From Chloroflexota bacterium (lineage in GTDB: Bacteria; Chloroflexota; Anaerolineae; Anaerolineales; UBA11579): DNA of 64,000 bases. Position 1 is the first letter of the stretch. Each line of letters begins with the position of its first letter. A program made the translations under genes and the position numbers. This document shows, one piece after another, positions 33,953 through 42,165 of the stretch. The stretch spans positions 1 through 64,000 of the forward strand of contig JACPVG010000005.1 of assembly GCA_016191875.1 (NCBI GenBank), given 5' to 3'. The notes below the pieces were generated by a model. It ran no database searches. It was given only the letters and a program-made list of their open reading frames with translations, and was not told the origin of the DNA.

Positions 33953-34469
33953 TGGTGAGTAGTACTCCTCCAAAGGAGGGCTGTTCAAATATGGCACGAT
34001 TGTACCCGTTGTGTGAAAGCTGAATGGTTCTCAATAGGAGAAATTGTTCGGGTATCGCTTTGTTGATCATTTTGCCTTCTTGCATGACCTTCTTCCTTAT
34101 CTCAAACATAATTTCATCTGCCGATACAAGCATTCCACCTGCGAGCGTGCTCCTGCCTTTTGGGTGATCTGGAAAAATAGCGAATTGTCTTATTGGGGTT
34201 GCGGGAGGCAACCAGGCGAATATGGCAGTGAAGATGTACTTTCGGCCCGCGTCGAATTTCTTCCTGTATCGGCTTTCCCTCTTTGGCCAACTATCCGCGT
34301 CCAATGAGGGTTCAAGATGCAGCAGATCCCCGGTGATCGGGTGATGCCCTACTAAGTCGAGTTCCATTTCCCAACCACCCTTGGCGCGTCTTCCAACCTT
34401 GATATTGCGCTTCACAAGATACCCTTGCCAATCCAGGTATTCGTAAAGCAAGTCCTCAAGATGAGACAT
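33939..34469 (-). CDS. Conserved hypothetical protein, nuclease-like fold suspected
   Basis: The 176-residue protein opens with an HLEDLLYEYLDWQGYLVKRN helix-strand, then GGWEMELDLVGHHP and LLHLEPSLDADSW, and RYRKKFDAGRKYIF. The spacing ExD...HxE after an N-terminal helix resembles PD-(D/E)XK endonuclease-like proteins, although the final Lys is replaced by other residues. I recall similar uncharacterised proteins in many bacteria. It is AT-rich relative to the neighbours and overlaps the acetyltransferase gene by 14 bases. Confidence 0.7.
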   Translation of the reverse strand: MSHLEDLLYEYLDWQGYLVKRNIKVGRRAKGGWEMELDLVGHHPITGDLLHLEPSLDADSWPKRESRYRKKFDAGRKYIFTAIFAWLPPATPIRQFAIFPDHPKGRSTLAGGMLVSADEIMFEIRKKVMQEGKMINKAIPEQFLLLRTIQLSHNGYNRAIFEQPSFGGVLLTNEHP

Positions 34470-34527
34470 TAGTATCCTCCTTTAACGGGTTGGCTCACCA
34501 TAGTTTATCCCTCTTTGATATCTCCCG

Positions 34528-34533
34528 TATAAT
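34528..34533 (+). promoter_or_regulatory. Leaderless -10 element
   Basis: TATAAT ends six bases before the ATG at 34540. There is no Shine-Dalgarno, so transcription probably starts at or next to the start codon. Confidence 0.6.
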
Positions 34534-34539
34534 TCTTAG

Positions 34540-35160
34540 ATGCGTCCCGCGTTCCTGCCGCCCATCAAGGTCCGGCCTCAGCGCGCCGTCGGCCTGCTCG
34601 TCGTCGCTATGGCCGTCGTGCAACTCAGCGCCATGCTGTTCTCCGAGCCGGACACTACGGGCGCCTACCCGCCGGTCTGGATGGCCGCCGTGCTCGTCAG
34701 CGCCTTCCTGTGGGTCGGGCTGGGCATTATGGCCGGGGAAGGCAGCCGGGCGCAGGGCATGTTCTTCGGCCTCACCCTGTTCGCCTTCCTCGGCGGCATG
34801 TTCCTGGTGCTGAACTGGGTTGCCTTCACGTCCGGCCCGCTGGATTGCAGCAGTTCCATTTCCATCCCTTTTGTTCAATTTAATCGCTTCGCGGCGGGTT
34901 GGGAATGCCGCTTCGTATTCGGTTCCGTCGGTGTCCTCATGGATGGTCTGCTCGTCCTCGGTCTGGCGCATTTCATCGCCTGGTCATGGGACTACGCCCC
35001 CTGGACGGCCTGGCTCATCCGCGCCGCCCAGGTCGTGGCCGGCATCGCCGCCCTGCCCCTGGCGCTGCTCCTCCTGGTGGGCATTCTGCTGGCGAAATCC
35101 ATCGAGTTCTGGCAGGGGCAGTGGCAGAGACTGCGGGCGCGCCTTCGATCATCCGGCTGA
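34540..35160 (+). CDS. Four-span membrane protein of unknown function
   Basis: The 206-residue product has four or five hydrophobic helices (VGLLVVAMAVVQLSAMLF, WMAAVLVSAFLWVGLGIM, MFFGLTLFAFLGGMFLVLNW, VGVLMDGLLVLGLAHFIAW, GIAALPLALLLLVGILLA) and a short charged tail. An external Cys pair (DCSSS and GWECRF) could form a disulphide. No family recognised. It is followed at 47 bases by another gene with its own leaderless promoter. Confidence 0.7.
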   Translation: MRPAFLPPIKVRPQRAVGLLVVAMAVVQLSAMLFSEPDTTGAYPPVWMAAVLVSAFLWVGLGIMAGEGSRAQGMFFGLTLFAFLGGMFLVLNWVAFTSGPLDCSSSISIPFVQFNRFAAGWECRFVFGSVGVLMDGLLVLGLAHFIAWSWDYAPWTAWLIRAAQVVAGIAALPLALLLLVGILLAKSIEFWQGQWQRLRARLRSSG

Positions 35161-35194
35161 CGCCTGCCCCGCGCGCATCCCACACCTCCCGTTG

Positions 35195-35200
35195 TACAAT
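35195..35200 (+). promoter_or_regulatory. Leaderless -10 element
   Basis: TACAAT ends six bases before the ATG at 35207, with no Shine-Dalgarno. Same layout as at 8692, 20166, 26394, 34528, 45407 and 62976. Confidence 0.55.
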
Positions 35201-35206
35201 ACGGCC

Positions 35207-35758
35207 ATGACCCAGTACGATTTGCGTTACGTCCAGGCCGCCCTGCCGGAACTGAAGAACTACCTCTTCTCCAGCGAACTGTTCTGGGCCGCGCCCGCCA
35301 GCGCCGCCCGCGGCGAACCGGCCTACACCGGGCTGACGCTCGGCAACCTGCTGCTGCACCTGGCCCAGGCCAAAGCCCTGGCCGGGCGCGAGGCCGCCGC
35401 CGCCGAGAAGGAAGTGGACGCCCTGCGCAGCCAGTGGCGCACCCACTGGGACGACAAACTGCGCCGCGAGTTCTCCTCGCGCCTCAAGCAGTGGCTGGGC
35501 TACCTGAACGACCTGGCCGACCGGCCGCGCGACCACGCCGCCGCCTACCCCAGCCAGGTGCGCTTGCGCGCCCTGCTGGCGGTGATGGCCGAGGCGCTGG
35601 GCAAAAACCTCCCACCTGATGCCAGCCTGCTTTCCGCCGCCGACGCCAAACTCAAAGCCCGCCTGGCCCCCGGCGTTTTCCTCTGGTCCCCCGCCCTGCA
35701 AAAAGCCTACCCTAAAAGTAAATACTGGTTCCTGTACGGGAAGATCAAAAACCATTAA
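35207..35758 (+). CDS. Conserved hypothetical protein, helical
   Basis: The 183-residue protein is rich in Ala, Leu and charged residues and appears all-helical, with RREFSSRLKQWLGYLNDLADRP in the middle and a basic, aromatic end (KSKYWFLYGKIKNH). It has no signal peptide, membrane span or motif I recognise. The start ATG follows TACAAT by six bases. Codon use matches the GC-rich backbone, so it is probably native. Confidence 0.65.
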   Translation: MTQYDLRYVQAALPELKNYLFSSELFWAAPASAARGEPAYTGLTLGNLLLHLAQAKALAGREAAAAEKEVDALRSQWRTHWDDKLRREFSSRLKQWLGYLNDLADRPRDHAAAYPSQVRLRALLAVMAEALGKNLPPDASLLSAADAKLKARLAPGVFLWSPALQKAYPKSKYWFLYGKIKNH

Positions 35759-35806
35759 CCACAGATGGACTCGATTTTCCGCGTCCATCCGTGGTTATCT
35801 GTGGTT
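35757..35806. repeat. Repeat family D, inverted repeat
   Basis: AACCACAGATGGA (35757-35769) and TCCATCCGTGGTT (35784-35796) form imperfect inverted arms, followed by a further ATCTGTGGTT. It overlaps the stop codon of the preceding gene. A related unit lies at 37906-37975. It may act as a bidirectional terminator-like hairpin between convergent genes. Confidence 0.6.
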
Positions 35807-35815
35807 AGCATTGCC

Positions 35816-36472
35816 TCAGTTCAGCCGCCCTTCCGGCCCCTCTTTCGCTTTCGGCGCTTTCACCAGCGACTTCAACAGGACGACTTCCTTCTTGTACAAC
35901 TTCAACGTCTCATCAACGAGGTCAAAGGCCGTGTCGGTCTCCAGCAGAGTCTGCTTGTCGTGCGGGTCGGTCTGCAGGAGGTAGGCCGCCAGGTAGGCCA
36001 GTTCCAGCGGCTCGACCGGCAGGTGGCTCATATCCGCCTGGATGACGTGCGCCCGGGTGAGGATGTTGATGTACGCCCGCACCCACGGCCGCAGCGCATC
36101 GGTGGCCGGGGCCAGGGCGGTCACATCGTCATCCTGGGAGGGCAGGAACTCCACATCCCCCACCAGGTAGTTGTCCGGATGTTCGCCCAGCGACACGATG
36201 GTGAAGCGCTCCTCCCCCACCGTCAGGATGTTCATGCGTTCATCTGCCAGGCGCTCCACCCGCAGGATGCGCGCCGTGGTGCCGGTGCGGTGTGGGTCGG
36301 CCAACGGCCCCAGCGCCTCGCCGCCCTTCTTGATCAGCACCACACCGAAGGGTTTGCGCGTCTCCAGGCAGGCGTTCACCATCCGTTTATAGCGTTCCTC
36401 GAAGATGTGCAGGTTGAGCGGCATTCCCGGGAACAGCACGGTATTGAGCGGGAACAGCGGCAGTTCGATCAT
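35816..36472 (-). CDS. Lon N-terminal (LON substrate-binding) domain protein
   Basis: The 218-residue protein begins IELPLFPLNTVLFPGMPLNLHIFEERY in outline and has the LON-domain core KPFGVVLIKKG, GTTARILRVERL, DERMNILTVGEERF. No AAA+ or protease domain follows, so it is a stand-alone LON-domain protein that binds proteins or peptides. Function unknown; sometimes called a peptidase S16-like protein. Confidence 0.92.
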   Translation of the reverse strand: MIELPLFPLNTVLFPGMPLNLHIFEERYKRMVNACLETRKPFGVVLIKKGGEALGPLADPHRTGTTARILRVERLADERMNILTVGEERFTIVSLGEHPDNYLVGDVEFLPSQDDDVTALAPATDALRPWVRAYINILTRAHVIQADMSHLPVEPLELAYLAAYLLQTDPHDKQTLLETDTAFDLVDETLKLYKKEVVLLKSLVKAPKAKEGPEGRLN

Positions 36473-36559
36473 TTTGCCGCATAGTCTATCATGCGTAGAT
36501 TAGTGAAAGACGGTAATTGGGGCGTGATACGATTCCGCCGGCATGAACAATAACTGAGA

Positions 36560-37822
36560 TTAACTCTTCTCGCCTTCCGCGGGACGCGGCGCCAGCCGCC
36601 GCTCCAGCCGCGCCCGGCGGTAGAGCAGGTCGTCTTCCCATTGGATGCGCTCATGGCGCGGCGTTCCCGGCTGCCGGATGAGGGCCAGGGCGGCATCCGT
36701 CCATTTGAGCGCCTCGCCGGGGTCCTTGTGCTGGTGCTCGTAGAACTTCGCCAGTTCCACATGGGCGTAGACCTCGCGGTCGGCGGCCGCCTGCCACCAC
36801 AGGCTGACGGCGTTGGGCAGTTCGCCGCGCCGCCGGTGCAGCCGCGCCAGCCGCCGGGCGGTATCGCGGCGCGTTTCGGGCGGCAGGTCGTCCTGCGCCA
36901 GCCCGCGTTCGTAGATCTGCGCCGCCAGATCCAGGTAGCCCAGGTCTTCATGCAGCCGGGCGATGCTCACCAGGTCGAGCGTGTGCGTCTCGCCGTTCAG
37001 CGGGTCGGCCAGCAGGTGGCCGATGTGCTCCATCAGCGCCGCCAGGCTGAGGATGTCCATGGCGTTGTGGTAGAACACGCCCTTCAGCGGCCGGGCGTCG
37101 CCGCTGCGCAGGTAGTCGAAATACAGTTCGGGGATCAGCCAGCCCGGCGTATCGTCGGCGGTGCGCGTCTCGCCCAGGATGTGCTCTTCCAGATAGCCCA
37201 GCGCCCGGCTCGGCAGGCGCAGCCGCCACAGCCGCCGCGCCAGATGCAGCAGGTCGAGTTGCGCCAGGCCGGCCAGCGGCGAGGGCGCCAGGTTGGTGAT
37301 GTAACGCCCGTGCATCAGCGGCACATCGAACGACTTGCCGTTGAAGGTTACCAGCGTCTGGCACGGCGTCAGAAACGACTCCAGCGCGCTGAGCATGGCG
37401 GGTTCTTCGGCCGGGTCGCGCAGGAAGTACTGCGCCAGGTGGAAGCCGGTCTCGTCGAAGCGCCCGACGCCCACCATGAAGGCCAGTGTGCCGCCCCCGC
37501 CTGCCAGGCCGGTGGTCTCGGTATCCAGGAAGGTGAAGCCCGGCGCGGCGCACTCCGCAATCCGGCCGTCGCCGGCCCACTCGGCCAGCAGGTTCAGCGG
37601 GGCCGTCAGCGCCAGGTTGCGCCCGCCGTGGGCGTGCCCTAACTCATAATGCTGTTCGACCACGAAGGCCTCGCCCAGCGGCGTTTCCTGGATTCGCCCT
37701 TCCATCACCTGCTCAATCGGGGCGCGGCGCGCCGGCCCGCTGGGCGCGGGTTTGGGCGTCAGGTCCCCCGCGCCGACGGTGACGCCTAAGGATTTGAGCC
37801 GGTCAGATAATGAGGAGGGCAT
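36560..37822 (-). CDS. mrfB: MrfB/YprB-type DEDD exonuclease with TPR-like C terminus
   Basis: The 420-residue protein has a RNase-H-like DEDDh exonuclease: FLDTETTGL, LVTFNGKSFDVPLM, and HNAMDILSLAAL, followed by helical repeats (about 290-400) like TPRs. B. subtilis MrfB (YprB) acts with the helicase MrfA in RecA-independent repair of mitomycin C damage. Here it lies just downstream of mrfA on the same strand, matching the mrfAB order. A TATAAT lies about 50 bases upstream. Confidence 0.88.
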   Translation of the reverse strand: MPSSLSDRLKSLGVTVGAGDLTPKPAPSGPARRAPIEQVMEGRIQETPLGEAFVVEQHYELGHAHGGRNLALTAPLNLLAEWAGDGRIAECAAPGFTFLDTETTGLAGGGGTLAFMVGVGRFDETGFHLAQYFLRDPAEEPAMLSALESFLTPCQTLVTFNGKSFDVPLMHGRYITNLAPSPLAGLAQLDLLHLARRLWRLRLPSRALGYLEEHILGETRTADDTPGWLIPELYFDYLRSGDARPLKGVFYHNAMDILSLAALMEHIGHLLADPLNGETHTLDLVSIARLHEDLGYLDLAAQIYERGLAQDDLPPETRRDTARRLARLHRRRGELPNAVSLWWQAAADREVYAHVELAKFYEHQHKDPGEALKWTDAALALIRQPGTPRHERIQWEDDLLYRRARLERRLAPRPAEGEKS

Positions 37823-37905
37823 GGGGGAAGTCAGAAAGTCTGGTGGTCAGGTGGTTGGTTGGTCAGGAGATTATATCGTGACGGGCAATCGTTCTTCAAA
37901 AGCCC

Positions 37906-37975
37906 AACCACAGATGAACACCGATGCACTCAGATATCCATCCTCATCCGTGCTTATCTGCATTCATCTGTGGTT
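37906..37975. repeat. Repeat family D, 13-base inverted arms
   Basis: AACCACAGATGAA (37906-37918) and TTCATCTGTGGTT (37963-37975) are perfect inverted repeats with related internal phrases (TCATCCGTG, TTATCTGC). It sits in the 200-base gap between mrfA and mrfB, so the two genes may be separated by a stem-loop. Confidence 0.7.
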
Positions 37976-38024
37976 AATTGCCTTTGTTCTTCTCTGTGCC
38001 TAGTGGTTAGAACGATTTTGAGGG

Positions 38025-40601
38025 CTACCCCGCCTTCAGCGCCGCCAGCATCGCCAGCGTCTCGGTTTTGCCGCCTTCGCCCTGCTCGCCGCCCGGCCCC
38101 ACGCACGAAGGGCAGCCGTCGGCGCACTCGCAGGCGGCCACCAGTTCCCACGCCCGCAGCATGATCTCGTCGTGCAGCTCAAACAGCCGCTCGCTGAAGC
38201 CGATGCCCGCCGGAATCTGGTCGTAGACCACCACCGTCGGCGCGCCCTCGGTAATCGGCGAGGCCGGGTCCGAGTGCACGCCCAGATCGGCCGTGTCGCA
38301 CATCAGGAACAGCGGCGCCAGATGCCCCAGCGCATACGCCAGCCCGCCCAGCCCGGTGCGCACCTTCACCACCGTTTCGGCGCGCCGGTGGCAGGAGGGG
38401 CACAGGGTGATGAGGTTCTCCAGCCGGTTGGCCTCCGCCGCGCGGGCGAACGCCCGGAAGGGCGTCTTGTGGTGCACGTCGTGCGCCCGGCCGCTTTCCT
38501 TCGCCCCGCACACCTGGCAGGTGTAGTTATCGCGTTCGCGCACCGCCGTCGTAATCCGTTTCCAGTCTTTGCCGTAATCGTTGACGCTGCTGCGCCACAC
38601 CCCCGCCTCCCGCAGCGCGTCCACCGTCGCCTCGTCCAGCGCCAGCCAGTAGCCGGTGGTCTGCAACTCGCGCAGCGGCATCTCCAGCGGCCCCATCCCC
38701 AGCCGGGCGTGCGTGTGCCACTCGATCTTCTGGTAGCCGGTCACCTGGCTGGTGATGCTCAGTTCGCCGTAGCCCGCCCGCGCCCCGCGCCGCGGTTCCT
38801 CGGTCTTCGTCTCCAGCCGCGTGACGGTGCTCTCGCGGCTCGGCTCGGTGTAGTAATCCACAGCCGCCGGTTTCAGCCGCGCCACATACTGCTCCAAATC
38901 CAGCGACTCGACCACGTACTGCTGGCCCTCATGCAAATACACCGCCTGCGGATGCACCAGCGCGTCGGCGCTGGCTTCGTCCACTTCGCCGACCACGCGC
39001 CAGCCGTCTTCGGTCTCGGCCTGCAACACCACCGTATTCGGCGACGCCGAGCGCAGGCTGATGCCCTGCGCCGGGTACTCGCTCGCCATCCAGAACGACT
39101 TGCCCCCCGAGCGGTGGATTTCGCCGCCCTCTTCCATCACATGCAGGTAGTCCTCGACGACCTCCGGCGGCACGCGGCCGAAGCCCTCGCCCGGCCCGAA
39201 GGGCAGTTCGAACGCCGCGCAGCGCAGATGCGCCAGCAATATCAGTAAGTTATCCGGGTTGATCAACGCCTGCTCCGGCGACGCGCCGAAGAAGAAATCC
39301 GGGTGGCGCGCCAGGAACTGGTCGAGCGGGTTGGCCGACGTCACCAGCGCCGCCAGCGCCGGTTCTTCCGTGCGCCCGGCGCGCCCCGCCTGCTGCCACG
39401 TCGCCGCAATCGTGCCGGGGTAGCCCGCCAGCACCGCGGCTTCCATCCCGCCGATGTCTATGCCCAGTTCCAGCGCGTTGGTGCTCACCACCGCCCGCAC
39501 TGTGCCCGCCCGCAGCCCGGCTTCGATCTCGCGCCGCTGGCGCGGCAGGTAGCCGGAGCGGTAGCCGCGCACCTGTTCGTTCCCCAGCCCGCTGGCTTCG
39601 CGCAAATAGTTCAGCATCACTTCCACCCCGCGCCGGGCGCGCCCGAACACGATGGTCTGCACGTCGTAGGCCAGCAGGTCGGCCGCCAGCCGCACGCTCT
39701 CCTGCAGCACACTGCGCCGGATGCCGAGGTCTTCGTTCACCACCGGCGGGTTGTAGATGACGAAATGCTTCGGGCCGCGCGGCGCGCCGTCTTCGTTCAC
39801 CAGCGTTACCGTCTCCTCCACCAGCCCGCCCGCCAGCTCTATCGGATTCGCAATCGTCGCCGACGCCAGCAGGAACTGCGGCCGCGCCCCGTAGAACGCC
39901 GCCACGCGCTTCAGCCGCCGCACCACGTTTGCCACGTGCGACCCAAACACGCCGCGGTAGGTGTGCGCTTCGTCCAGCACCACGAACTCCAGCCGCGCGA
40001 AGAACTCCGCCCACTTGGTGTGGTGCGGCAGGATGCCGGTGTGCAGCATGTCCGGGTTGCTGATGAGGATGCGGGCGTTCTGCCGCACCGCCGGCCGCGC
40101 GCTCTGCGTCGTGTCGCCGTCATACGTCGCCGCCGGGATGCGCAAAGCTTCCGGTAAGGCCGCGTTCAACTGTGCCAGTTCGTCCTGCTGGTCCTGCGCC
40201 AATGCCTTGGTGGGGAACAGGTACAGCGCCCGGCTCTCCGGCAGGTGCATCAGCCGTTGCAGCACCGGCAGGTTGTAGGCCAGCGTCTTGCCGCTCGCCG
40301 TGCCGGTCACCACCACCACATGCTCGTTATTCGTCGCCCGCCGCCACGCCTGCGCCTGGTGCGTGTACAACTGGGTGATGCCCCGTGCCCGCAGCGCCGC
40401 CGCCAACGCCGGGTTCAGTTCCTCCGGCAGCGGCTCGCCCTGCGCCGCCCGCGCCGGTATCGTCTTCCACGCGGAAACGTTCCCCCCGACGGTGGGCTCG
40501 GCGCGCCACATCGCCAGCAGGGCGTTCAATCGCGAGGGAGTGGGGGAGACAGGGGACACGCCCGCGATTTTATCGCGAAATCCGGACGGGTGTTCTAACA
40601 T
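38025..40601 (-). CDS. mrfA: MrfA/YprA-type superfamily 2 helicase with HNH insert
   Basis: The 858-residue protein has a DEAH helicase core (VTGTASGKTLAYN, VVLDEAHTYRG, NALELGIDIGG, QQAGRAGR) and a C-terminal MZB/DUF1998 zinc region (CECADGCPSC). Between them is an HNH nuclease-like block: CQVC, VHHKTPF, NLITLCPSC. MrfA unwinds DNA and, with the neighbouring MrfB exonuclease, repairs mitomycin lesions. The ATG at 40601 (AAAGGT upstream) is preferred, because a start at 40643 lacks a ribosome site and would overlap the vapB promoter. Confidence 0.9.
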   Translation of the reverse strand: MLEHPSGFRDKIAGVSPVSPTPSRLNALLAMWRAEPTVGGNVSAWKTIPARAAQGEPLPEELNPALAAALRARGITQLYTHQAQAWRRATNNEHVVVVTGTASGKTLAYNLPVLQRLMHLPESRALYLFPTKALAQDQQDELAQLNAALPEALRIPAATYDGDTTQSARPAVRQNARILISNPDMLHTGILPHHTKWAEFFARLEFVVLDEAHTYRGVFGSHVANVVRRLKRVAAFYGARPQFLLASATIANPIELAGGLVEETVTLVNEDGAPRGPKHFVIYNPPVVNEDLGIRRSVLQESVRLAADLLAYDVQTIVFGRARRGVEVMLNYLREASGLGNEQVRGYRSGYLPRQRREIEAGLRAGTVRAVVSTNALELGIDIGGMEAAVLAGYPGTIAATWQQAGRAGRTEEPALAALVTSANPLDQFLARHPDFFFGASPEQALINPDNLLILLAHLRCAAFELPFGPGEGFGRVPPEVVEDYLHVMEEGGEIHRSGGKSFWMASEYPAQGISLRSASPNTVVLQAETEDGWRVVGEVDEASADALVHPQAVYLHEGQQYVVESLDLEQYVARLKPAAVDYYTEPSRESTVTRLETKTEEPRRGARAGYGELSITSQVTGYQKIEWHTHARLGMGPLEMPLRELQTTGYWLALDEATVDALREAGVWRSSVNDYGKDWKRITTAVRERDNYTCQVCGAKESGRAHDVHHKTPFRAFARAAEANRLENLITLCPSCHRRAETVVKVRTGLGGLAYALGHLAPLFLMCDTADLGVHSDPASPITEGAPTVVVYDQIPAGIGFSERLFELHDEIMLRAWELVAACECADGCPSCVGPGGEQGEGGKTETLAMLAALKAG

Positions 40602-40605
40602 ACCT

Positions 40606-40635
40606 TTGAATCTCGTGGTAATATCGTAGTACAGT
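40606..40635 (+). promoter_or_regulatory. Promoter of the vapBC operon
   Basis: TTGAAT (40606-40611) and TACAGT (40630-40635) have an 18-base spacer and lie 23 bases before vapB. The helicase gene is divergent from this point. Confidence 0.5.
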
Positions 40636-40658
40636 TTCGCCATCGATAGGAGAAACGT

Positions 40659-40868
40659 ATGGAATCTGTAAAAGTCTCACCTAAATACCAGGTTGTTCTG
40701 CCCAAGCAAGCGCGTCAATTGCTGGGGCTGAAGGTTGGCCAGAAGATGGTGGTCATCGCCTACAACGACCGCATCGTTCTGGTGCCCGACCGCCCCATTC
40801 AGGAGGCGCGCGGGTCACTGGAAGGCATTAACACAACCATTGAGCGCGATGAGGATGACCGGGTATGA
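40659..40868 (+). CDS. vapB: AbrB-type antitoxin (VapB)
   Basis: The 69-residue protein has a SpoVT/AbrB swapped-hairpin DNA-binding domain (VKVSPKYQVVLPKQARQLLGLKVGQKM) and an acidic, probably disordered tail (TTIERDEDDRV) that would wrap the toxin. AGGAG precedes its ATG. It overlaps the toxin gene by four bases (ATGA). It should neutralise the PIN toxin and autoregulate the operon. Confidence 0.92.
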   Translation: MESVKVSPKYQVVLPKQARQLLGLKVGQKMVVIAYNDRIVLVPDRPIQEARGSLEGINTTIERDEDDRV

Positions 40869-41239
40869 ACGTAGTCGATTCATCCGGTTGGCTGGAATAT
40901 TTCAATGGCGGCAAAAGGAGTGAGTTCTTCGCTGCGGCCATCGAAGATACCGACAATCTGCTTGTGCCGGTGATCTGCGTCTACGAAGTGTTTAAGCGGC
41001 TGCTCTCAACCGAAGGGCTGGCGGTCGCCGAAACGCGCATTGCTGATTTGATGAAAGGTCAGGTGGTGGAACTTTCTCAATCGCTGGCGTTAAGCGCCGC
41101 CGCGCTTTCCGTGGAACACAAATTGCCCATGGCCGATAGCATGATTCTGGCCGCCGCTTATCAGTACGGCGCAATCCTTTGGACGCAGGACGAACACTTC
41201 AAGGCGATTGAAGGCGTGCGTTACATCGCGGGAAATTAA
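40865..41239 (+). CDS. vapC: PIN-domain ribonuclease toxin (VapC)
   Basis: The 124-residue protein has the PIN acidic site: D5 (VVDSSGWLEYF), E in ICVYEVFKRL, D in PMADSMILAAA and D in LWTQDEHF. VapC toxins cleave tRNA or rRNA and are held in check by VapB, encoded just upstream with overlap. All catalytic residues look intact, so the module is probably active. Confidence 0.93.
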   Translation: MNVVDSSGWLEYFNGGKRSEFFAAAIEDTDNLLVPVICVYEVFKRLLSTEGLAVAETRIADLMKGQVVELSQSLALSAAALSVEHKLPMADSMILAAAYQYGAILWTQDEHFKAIEGVRYIAGN

Positions 41240-41259
41240 TAGGCGAAAGACAAGCACCG

Positions 41260-41721
41260 GTGAAAAAGATGAGCATTAATCAGAGAATTGAAGACGCGCT
41301 ATTGCTGTGGGATCAAGGAAACTTTGAAGGAGCTTTTCTTCTTGTGCTAGTCGCTATTTCAGCAACCTCTCGTCGAACCTACCCGAATCGGAAGAGATTT
41401 ACCGACAAGGAAGCCTTCGAAAAATTTCTTGCTCAGGGTGTGTTTGAACGCATTACAGTTGAATACCGTGGAGAACTGCAACCCGTCTATCACATATTCT
41501 ATAAGTGGCTTAGATGCGAATTAATTCATGAGGCGACGTTACCCATTGATATTGAATTCATGCCAGATGAAGGAAGGGGGACATTAAGTATTCGCGCAGG
41601 AGGGTACCCCGAATATGTCTTGAAGATCTCATATAACTGGTTCTTCGAGTTGATCCACGTGGTAAAAGAAGCCCCAGCAAATCATGATATTTTCCCCCAA
41701 GTTCATCATCCCGATGGTTGA
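41260..41721 (+). CDS. Hypothetical protein, AT-rich, transferred
   Basis: The 153-residue protein starts at GTG (or ATG at 41269) and has INQRIEDALLLWDQGNFEGAFLLVLVAISATSRRTYP, FLAQGVFERITVEYRGELQPVYHIFYKWLRCELIHE in outline: a helical N terminus followed by a mixed part. There is no membrane span or signal. It is lower in GC than its surroundings and lies between a toxin-antitoxin pair and DUF2442. I do not recognise the family. Confidence 0.65.
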   Translation: MKKMSINQRIEDALLLWDQGNFEGAFLLVLVAISATSRRTYPNRKRFTDKEAFEKFLAQGVFERITVEYRGELQPVYHIFYKWLRCELIHEATLPIDIEFMPDEGRGTLSIRAGGYPEYVLKISYNWFFELIHVVKEAPANHDIFPQVHHPDG

Positions 41722-41747
41722 CTATCAACTGATTTAGGGATGAATTG

Positions 41748-41972
41748 ATGTCAGTAACTTCTTTTAGCTCAGTCAAATTCACCGATGACGCCATGCAGGT
41801 AACCCTGTCCGACGGCCGCGAAATCTCCGTCCCGCTGGAGTGGTTCCCGCGCTTACGGCAGGCCACCCCCGCCCAGCGCGCCCACTGGCGGCTCATCGCC
41901 AACGGCATTGGCCTCCATTGGCCCGACCTAGACGAAGACATCTCGGTCGAAGGTCTCCTGCGAACCCGCTAG
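41748..41972 (+). CDS. DUF2442 protein, copy 1
   Basis: The 74-residue protein has the DUF2442 pattern VTLSDGREISVPLEWFPRL and LHWPDLDEDISVEGLL. Such proteins are small, often paired with DUF4160 or an XRE regulator in toxin-antitoxin-like units. It is nearly identical over 55 residues to the copy at 43902-44135, and a 3' fragment recurs at 45139-45245. No DUF4160 partner is seen here. Confidence 0.88.
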   Translation: MSVTSFSSVKFTDDAMQVTLSDGREISVPLEWFPRLRQATPAQRAHWRLIANGIGLHWPDLDEDISVEGLLRTR

Positions 41973-42014
41973 TCACCGCCCCTTCACCACATCCCAAATA
42001 GTTTGTGTGTTCTC
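41973..42014 (-). pseudogene. 3' remnant of an XRE antitoxin gene
   Basis: Read on the minus strand, this fragment encodes IWDVVKGR and a stop, the same C terminus as the intact XRE gene at 44773-45066. The 25 bases at 41975-41999 are identical to 43820-43844. Upstream sequence has diverged, so it is a relic. Confidence 0.7.
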
Positions 42015-42165
42015 CGCCGGCGCGGATGCAATTGCAGGCGACGGCGTGGCGGAGGGTAGGGAGTATGGGAATAAAGACGGGGTATGTCACCGACCGAAAA
42101 TACAACTTGATAGCGGGAAATCAAACACCAATTTCATAACAGTCAATCCGGACAAATTATTGAAA

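Noticed and set aside
37860-38000. Small plus-strand ORFs between mrfA and mrfB
   Set aside because: They read through repeat family D and the divergent gene edges, with no ribosome site or family resemblance.
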